Below are positions 59,904 through 64,000 of a DNA stretch of 64,000 nt, piece by piece (position 1 is the first letter of the stretch; every line of letters starts with the position of its first letter). Under the pieces are notes generated by a model. The model was not told the DNA's origin, did no database searches, and saw only the letters and a program-made list of their open reading frames with translations. Source of the DNA: Candidatus Binatia bacterium (GTDB taxonomy: Bacteria; Desulfobacterota; Binatia; Bin18); assembly GCA_022826945.1 (NCBI GenBank), contig JAJDTY010000080.1, forward strand, positions 128,211-192,210, written 5' to 3'. The position numbers and the translations under genes are program-made.

Positions 59904-60046
59904 ACCTTGTCCTTTGCCTCGCTACCGCGGTGTGATACGAGCCTCTTGCATCTGACCTTCCCGTGTTCATACTCAGCGTCAGAGCGCCTACCAGCTAAGC
60001 CGCTCTTCCAGACGGCCTAGCCCATTGCTGGAAGAGGAAGCCGCAT

Positions 60047-60649
60047 ATGGCTACGCTGTTTATTGAAGACCACCGGCCGTTTAATTTTGCTCACCTCCTT
60101 ACCAGTGTGCGGCTCGTCCTGACCCCGGTGTTTCTCCTCGCTATCGAATACAGCATGCAGCAGCCAAGTCTGTTCCGCGCGGGCTGTGTCGGCGGACTCT
60201 TTGTGGTGATCTGCGCCAGCGATTACTACGACGGTCCGATTGCCAGGGCACTGGGTTTGAGTTCTGACTGGGGCAAGATTTTCGATAATCTGGCGGATAT
60301 TACCTTTCTGCTCGTGACCCTGACCTATTTGGCGTATGGCGGTACCGTGCCGTGGTGGATTCCGTGTGCGGTTGGCTGCGCCTTTGGCCAGTACACGCTT
60401 GATTCGTGGTGGCTCTCCAGGCGAGATACGGCCATTGCGCTCGTGTCCAACCCCATCGGGCACTGGGCAGGCGTGCTGAATTACGTCGGCACCGGGCTGA
60501 TGGCACTGCACGCCGCGCTCCAGCAACAATTTCTTCCCGCCCCTCTTGATCAGGTGTTGCTCTTCTTGTGGTTGGGCTATCTGTTGCTGGCAATGGGCAT
60601 GCGGCTCCGGTTTTTTTGCCGCGCGCAACGGGCGATTATTCACAATTAG
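60047..60649 (+). CDS. CDP-alcohol phosphatidyltransferase-family protein
   Basis: A 200-residue inner-membrane enzyme with the full motif D59YYDG63PIAR67-x8-G76xxxD80xxxD84. Such proteins transfer a phosphatidyl group from CDP-diacylglycerol to an alcohol (glycerol-phosphate, serine or inositol types). About six transmembrane segments surround the motif. Acceptor unknown. GGAAGAGGAAGCC lies upstream. Confidence 0.9.
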   Translation: MATLFIEDHRPFNFAHLLTSVRLVLTPVFLLAIEYSMQQPSLFRAGCVGGLFVVICASDYYDGPIARALGLSSDWGKIFDNLADITFLLVTLTYLAYGGTVPWWIPCAVGCAFGQYTLDSWWLSRRDTAIALVSNPIGHWAGVLNYVGTGLMALHAALQQQFLPAPLDQVLLFLWLGYLLLAMGMRLRFFCRAQRAIIHN

Positions 60650-60663
60650 CGCCTGCACTCCCT

Positions 60664-61131
60664 ATGCAGAGAAAAATCACAGGCTTTCATCGTGATCAGA
60701 AAAGCGATTGGGTCGCCGACCTCTCCTGTGGTCATGGGCAGCATGTGCGCCATAACCCGCCGTTTGAAAACCGGCCCTGGGTCGTCACCGAAGACGGCCG
60801 AGCGTCCAAGCTTGGTGTGGCCCTCAACTGCGTCCGGTGTGACGCGCTCGAACTGCCCGACGACTTCAAGCCGTATAAGCGAACGGCTGTTTTTCAGGCT
60901 GAGTCCGTTCCTGTTGGACTGACCTCATCCCACTCCACGAAACCGGGCGTGTGGGCAAAGATTCAGATCCTGGCCGGACAGCTCAGGTATGTCGTAGCAG
61001 AGCCCGTCAACCAGGCGTTTCTCCTGGATTCTGAGCATGTCGGGACTATTGCTCCTGAAGTTGTTCACCATATCCAACCTGAGGGGACGGTTCGATTTTA
61101 CGTTGAATTCTACTGCAAGCCCGAAGCGTAG
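60664..61131 (+). CDS. DUF3565-DUF1971 fusion protein
   Basis: A 155-residue soluble protein. Residues 1-65 (MQRKITGFHRDQKSDWVADL, CGHGQHVRHNPPFENRPWVV) form the DUF3565 domain with Cys/His pairs. Residues ~70-155 (FQAESVPVGLTSSHSTKPGV, WAKIQILAGQLRYVVAEPVN) match the DUF1971/TehB-YeaR-like beta fold. The two are joined without a linker. Role unknown; members sit near tellurite or nitrogen-stress genes. Confidence 0.75.
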   Translation: MQRKITGFHRDQKSDWVADLSCGHGQHVRHNPPFENRPWVVTEDGRASKLGVALNCVRCDALELPDDFKPYKRTAVFQAESVPVGLTSSHSTKPGVWAKIQILAGQLRYVVAEPVNQAFLLDSEHVGTIAPEVVHHIQPEGTVRFYVEFYCKPEA

Positions 61132-61178
61132 CTGCCCCTTGATGATCTTCGGACGTTCCCTCTTCTCGTGCCAAAGCC

Positions 61179-61250
61179 ATGACCCCAGCCATTCACGCCC
61201 TCACACGCGCCCGGATTCCCTGTCGCCTGTATGCATATCGCCATGGTCTG
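61179..61250 (+). pseudogene. N-terminal fragment of a YbaK/ProX-like deacylase
   Basis: The frame from ATG 61179 reads MTPAIHALTRARIPCRLYAY then RHG, matching the start of the YbaK/EbsC Cys-tRNA(Pro) deacylase family, after which similarity ends. Only about 23 residues remain. The stretch 61132-61508 contains this and the GNAT fragment but no intact gene. Confidence 0.5.
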
Positions 61251-61297
61251 GCTGCCATCTACTGGACCAGGGTCGAGAAACTCTCTTTTGCCAATAT

Positions 61298-61405
61298 TAC
61301 CGAAGACGCCGGGCGTTCTATGCGGCCATGGGGTTCCAGTCGTTGCCATCGCGTCCGCTGCGGATGTTTATCAGTATCGAGACCGTGCGCAAGGCTAGAC
61401 CTTAA
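61298..61405 (+). pseudogene. C-terminal fragment of a GNAT acetyltransferase
   Basis: The frame ending at TAA 61403-61405 reads RRAFYAAMGFQSLPSRPLRM and FISIETVRKARP, the last strand and helix of a GNAT acetyltransferase (FYxxxGFxPLP) of the toxin-like type. The upstream part of the frame does not match. Confidence 0.55.
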
Positions 61406-61508
61406 CGGCATGTCCGATAGAGTGACACAGAGGTTCTTATCGGATGGAGCGGCTTGACCGGGCGCTATTTGATCTGTCGCCTGAATCAGCCTGATGGGGA
61501 GGTTAAGA

Positions 61509-61730
61509 GTGACAAAAAAGAAGGCCCTAGTAGACAAGCTAGACCTGGTCCCACTGGGCCCGTATGAAAGGTGTCTGTCGTACCGTGAACGTGCTGTTTT
61601 GGGACAGGCGCTGTCGCCGGAGGAAGTCTGGTATTGTGCGGAGGTTACGTGGCGCATCGGAGCGATACTGGCGATAACCGATACGCCAGCGGTGTCGAAT
61701 GAGCAAGGATGTCAGGTTACGCTTCGTTAG
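61509..61730 (+). CDS. Small hypothetical protein with repeat-derived 3' end
   Basis: A 73-residue frame with a GTG start behind GGAGG: MTKKKALVDKLDLVPLGPYE at the front, ERAVLGQALSPEEVWYCAEV in the middle. The last codons run into the palindromic repeat at 61711-61736, so the natural 3' end may be missing. No family recognised. Confidence 0.35.
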   Translation: MTKKKALVDKLDLVPLGPYERCLSYRERAVLGQALSPEEVWYCAEVTWRIGAILAITDTPAVSNEQGCQVTLR

Positions 61731-61736
61731 CCTGAC
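61711..61736. repeat. REP-like imperfect palindrome
   Basis: GTCAGGTTACGCTTCGTTAG with CCTGAC after it: arms GTCAGG/CCTGAC around a partly complementary centre. It resembles a short palindromic repeat found repeatedly in environmental genomes. It straddles the end of the 61509 frame and precedes the next gene. Confidence 0.5.
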
Positions 61737-61764
61737 CTACGCAGCTACAGAAAGGAGCGCAACT

Positions 61765-62421
61765 GTGGAACGAAGAGTCGGTATGCTAACCCTGAGTCTG
61801 ATCCTCGTCTTCTGTCTCGGTCTCGTGAATCTCTCCTTCTCTGATGACGCGATTCGTCTGGAAAGCTGGCGGCAGAGGGCGCATGAGGGCAATTTTGCCC
61901 AAGGGATTGCAGGCGTCTACCTCATCCGGCACCACACAGACGAGGGCACGCCCGGTGCCTTCCGCTTGATTTCCTTAACCGCAGGGGGCAACTGGGCGAG
62001 CACCCATTCCGGTCAGCACGCCATCGTCAACTTCCCTGGTGTCCCGTTTCTCTCCGAGGACTCTGGGAACGACATCCTCAGCGAAGGCGGCCCGTCTCTC
62101 CCCGAAGATTTTTTCGATCTGTCCACTCTCTTCAATCCGGCCCGCTTCAGCGACCAACACGGGGTCTGGGTACGGTCAGGCTGGCGGGAACTGACCGCGG
62201 AGGTGGTCGATTTCAACCTTGACGCCTTGACCGGAGCGCATACCGATATCGTGCGTGTCCGCTATGTGGTGCAATTCAGCAAAGATTTACAGTCCGTCAC
62301 CGGCACGCAGAGGGGGCGGGTCTTTCCGCTCGATCAAGACCCGCTGGACCCGGAGGCGGTACCGGCCCTGGAGTTTGACTCGCTCTTCACCGGCCGGCGC
62401 GTGACGGTCGAGGCCGAGTAG
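61765..62421 (+). CDS. Secreted protein of unknown function
   Basis: A 218-residue exported protein from the GTG at 61765 (AAGGAG upstream): LTLSLILVFCLGLVNLSFSD is the signal peptide. The mature part is beta-rich and begins DAIRLESWRQRAHEGNFAQGI; YLIRHHTDEGTPGAFRLISL and WVRSGWRELTAEVVDFNLDA follow. No family recognised. Its start lies just behind the REP-like palindrome. Confidence 0.65.
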   Translation: MERRVGMLTLSLILVFCLGLVNLSFSDDAIRLESWRQRAHEGNFAQGIAGVYLIRHHTDEGTPGAFRLISLTAGGNWASTHSGQHAIVNFPGVPFLSEDSGNDILSEGGPSLPEDFFDLSTLFNPARFSDQHGVWVRSGWRELTAEVVDFNLDALTGAHTDIVRVRYVVQFSKDLQSVTGTQRGRVFPLDQDPLDPEAVPALEFDSLFTGRRVTVEAE

Positions 62422-62687
62422 CACCGGCGGGGGGGGACCGAATAGGAGCGGTTCCTTATTGACCAAAGTCCACTGACCCAGAGGTGGGCGGTGTGGTCGG
62501 CGACAGAGCGGGAGTTTGTATGCGTGCAAAAGCAATGGTGGTGGACATCTCAGCGCTCCCTGAATACTGGCCAACTCAGATAATGCCGGCTGAGGAAAAG
62601 AAGGCATCGCGAGGAGTGCCACAGCATGTTTCCTCTTAGTGGAAGGAATATCGATGCGGGCCGTCACGCGGTGGCGTTTATCCGCGC

Positions 62688-62727
62688 CCGCTCACGGCGT
62701 ATCTGCCAACACTCTCCCCGTGAGCGG
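62688..62727. repeat. Inverted repeat in a gene-free stretch
   Basis: CCGCTCACGG (62688-62697) and CCGTGAGCGG (62718-62727) pair perfectly around a 20-nt loop. The 62422-62871 stretch has no convincing gene; it holds this hairpin and the palindrome at 62808-62833. Confidence 0.5.
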
Positions 62728-62807
62728 CTACAAATCACCACAGATGGCAAACACAAGAGCGTTTCACGAGAGGTTCTCACCGTGTCATTGCGCTCTCGTC
62801 ATACCGG

Positions 62808-62833
62808 ACGTGATCCGGTATCCAGCAGGCCGA
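62808..62833. repeat. Palindromic-repeat fragment (relative of the 32882 element)
   Basis: GTCATACCGGACGTGATCC followed by GGTATCCAGC matches the lead-in of the 32882-33026 element (GTTATGCCGGACGTGATCCG, GCATCCA) with compensating changes on both arms, as expected for a hairpin conserved in structure. Confidence 0.5.
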
Positions 62834-62834
62834 G

Positions 62835-62864
62835 TTGACGGTGCCAGGACACCCTGCGTAGGAT
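62835..62864 (+). promoter_or_regulatory. Possible sigma70 promoter of a leaderless gene
   Basis: TTGACG (62835-62840) and TAGGAT (62859-62864) are spaced 18 bp apart. A start about 7 bp further on would coincide with the ATG at 62872, giving little or no 5' leader. Confidence 0.3.
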
Positions 62865-62871
62865 GGCGCCC

Positions 62872-63318
62872 ATGAAGCAGATTTTTCTCCCGCGCGCCGG
62901 CCTCCTGGTCCTTGTGCTGATGGGGTGGCTGGCCGGCCCCGCCGCCGCTGAACCCGGCGTGACCGTCGCCGAATACTGCCAGGCGTTTGCGCGTACCTTC
63001 TGCGCGCAAAAGGCGCTGGCCTACCAGGAGCAGTCGGTCCGCCTCGCCCCGCACTCGGCGCTCTTTCAGGGCCTGTCGAACCTGTTTCAGCCCCCGGACT
63101 CCACTTTCACGGCGGGCTATCAGTGCACGTTCCGCGCCCGGACCCAGGACGGGCCGGCGCAGCCCTTTGCGGTCAGTCTCTTGTTGACCCGCACCTTGTC
63201 GTTCGCCGAACACACCCAATGGGAGCGCCTGCAACTCCTCCCGATTACCTACGTGACGGACGAGACTACCGGCCGGGCGGGCTATGGGGTCTTCAAGTAC
63301 CTGGAGCCGTCCTCATAA
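62872..63318 (+). CDS. Small secreted protein of unknown function
   Basis: A 148-residue protein with a signal peptide (AGLLVLVLMGWLAGPAAAEP). The mature part has few Cys (VAEYCQAFARTFCAQ), ends GRAGYGVFKYLEPSS and has no recognised family. An upstream ATG at 62863 overlaps the putative -10 box, so 62872 is preferred. Confidence 0.6.
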   Translation: MKQIFLPRAGLLVLVLMGWLAGPAAAEPGVTVAEYCQAFARTFCAQKALAYQEQSVRLAPHSALFQGLSNLFQPPDSTFTAGYQCTFRARTQDGPAQPFAVSLLLTRTLSFAEHTQWERLQLLPITYVTDETTGRAGYGVFKYLEPSS

Positions 63319-63460
63319 GGACAGCCCCCGACACCCCCTCAGACTTGCTGTACAGGAAAAGAATCTCTACACTGGAGGTAACAACGTCGTGTGTCCACAA
63401 TTGCTCAACCCCTTAGCCGGCGGGGTCCCCAGTACGCCGCCGCGATGCAAGGAGGCGCTG

Positions 63461-63691
63461 ATGGCACACTCTATCACCACGTTCACCAAAGGGGGCACCC
63501 ACACCGTCGAGTTCGCCCACCCCTTCCTGTTCAAAAACCACCTCTTTCCGACCGAAGCCGAGGCCCACGCGGCCCTCGCCGCCCTGGATGCGCGGTGCTG
63601 TCCGCAGTTGCAGCAGCTCGCCAATGGCGAGTGGGTCATCTGGGTCCATAGCTATCAGCCGTCGCCCGAAGAGACGTATATCCCGCAGTAA
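63461..63691 (+). CDS. Small protein of unknown function
   Basis: A 76-residue protein with AAGGAGG before the ATG: MAHSITTFTKGGTHTVEFAH, then ALAALDARCCPQLQQLANGE and a WVIWVHSYQPSPEETYIPQ tail. No family recognised. It is convergent with katG. Confidence 0.5.
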   Translation: MAHSITTFTKGGTHTVEFAHPFLFKNHLFPTEAEAHAALAALDARCCPQLQQLANGEWVIWVHSYQPSPEETYIPQ

Positions 63692-63694
63692 CCG

Positions 63695-63730
63695 GGGCAG
63701 CAGGAGGCGGGGGAATCCGCCTCCTGCCCC
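63695..63730. terminator. Hairpin between convergent genes
   Basis: GGGGCAG plus CAGGAGGCGG (63701-63710) pairs with CCGCCTCCTG (63717-63726) and CCCC, a 14-bp stem interrupted by a bulge. It sits between the small gene and the convergent katG and could serve both. Confidence 0.65.
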
Positions 63731-63750
63731 TCACGCACGCCCCGCCGAGC

Positions 63751-64000
<250 letters not shown>

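Noticed and set aside
59976..60012. A tRNA-like D-arm on the minus strand (GCTTAGCTGGTAGG)
   Set aside because: No T-arm (GGTTC) or acceptor can be drawn around it; the 6-bp AGAGCG/CGCTCT hairpin is at most a terminator-like structure.

Overview
The window looks like a chromosomal segment of an uncultured, free-living Gram-negative bacterium of about 55-60 % GC by eye. Acyl-CoA dehydrogenases, enoyl-CoA hydratases, five luciferase-like (F420/flavin) oxidoreductases, an RND pump and a copper membrane monooxygenase together resemble metagenome lineages such as Binatota or Tectomicrobia/Entotheonella-like bacteria. No rRNA or phylogenetic marker here settles this. Both ends are cut: scpA lacks its 5' part at the left edge, and katG lacks its 5' part at the right edge.

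Layout. 0-2 kb: scpA-scpB-rluB and initiator tRNA-fMet. 2-10 kb: a uracil/xanthine permease with an extra ATPase-like tail, an amidase, an alpha/beta hydrolase, a collapsed AhpD-like pseudogene, a two-subunit N,N-dimethylformamidase, a BrnA antitoxin beside a gutted BrnT, and tag. 10-20 kb: quinone-type oxidoreductase, four luciferase-like oxidoreductases, MFS exporter, acyl-CoA dehydrogenase and enoyl-CoA hydratase. 20-24 kb: fprA, a broken quinone oxidoreductase, a vapB with a vapC remnant, and an intact AbrB/PIN toxin-antitoxin pair. 24-31 kb: pmoB, pmoA, pmoC on the minus strand (transcribed pmoC-pmoA-pmoB), preceded on the same strand by a GCS2-CBS ligase and an aspartoacylase-like hydrolase. 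31-38 kb: secreted protein, XRE regulator with repeated operators, palindromic repeat element, and a tetR-MFP-RND efflux operon. 38-54 kb: hflKC, extradiol and intradiol dioxygenases, an MltF-like protein, dodecin, an MBL-fold hydrolase, a PolB-type exonuclease, and amgK-murU. 54-59 kb: acyl-CoA dehydrogenase, type III glutamine synthetase, SDR. 58.7-64 kb: two secreted FKBPs, a CDP-alcohol phosphatidyltransferase, a DUF3565-DUF1971 protein, a graveyard of gene fragments, small secreted proteins and katG.

How it fits together. The genes suggest an oxidiser of C1 or short-chain hydrocarbons (pMMO family) that can also hydrolyse dimethylformamide to formate plus dimethylamine, process acyl-CoAs and cleave catechols. 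No methanol dehydrogenase or C1 assimilation gene lies in the window.

The most unusual part is the glutamine synthetase III gene. It sits between the start of one SDR copy and the end of a second acyl-CoA dehydrogenase copy, and it has gained the SDR ribosome-binding site and first codons. A second theme is decay by deletion: BrnT, VapC, an AhpD-like enzyme, YbaK-like and GNAT fragments, and possibly one lobe of MltF have lost material, while the adjacent antitoxins BrnA and VapB remain intact.
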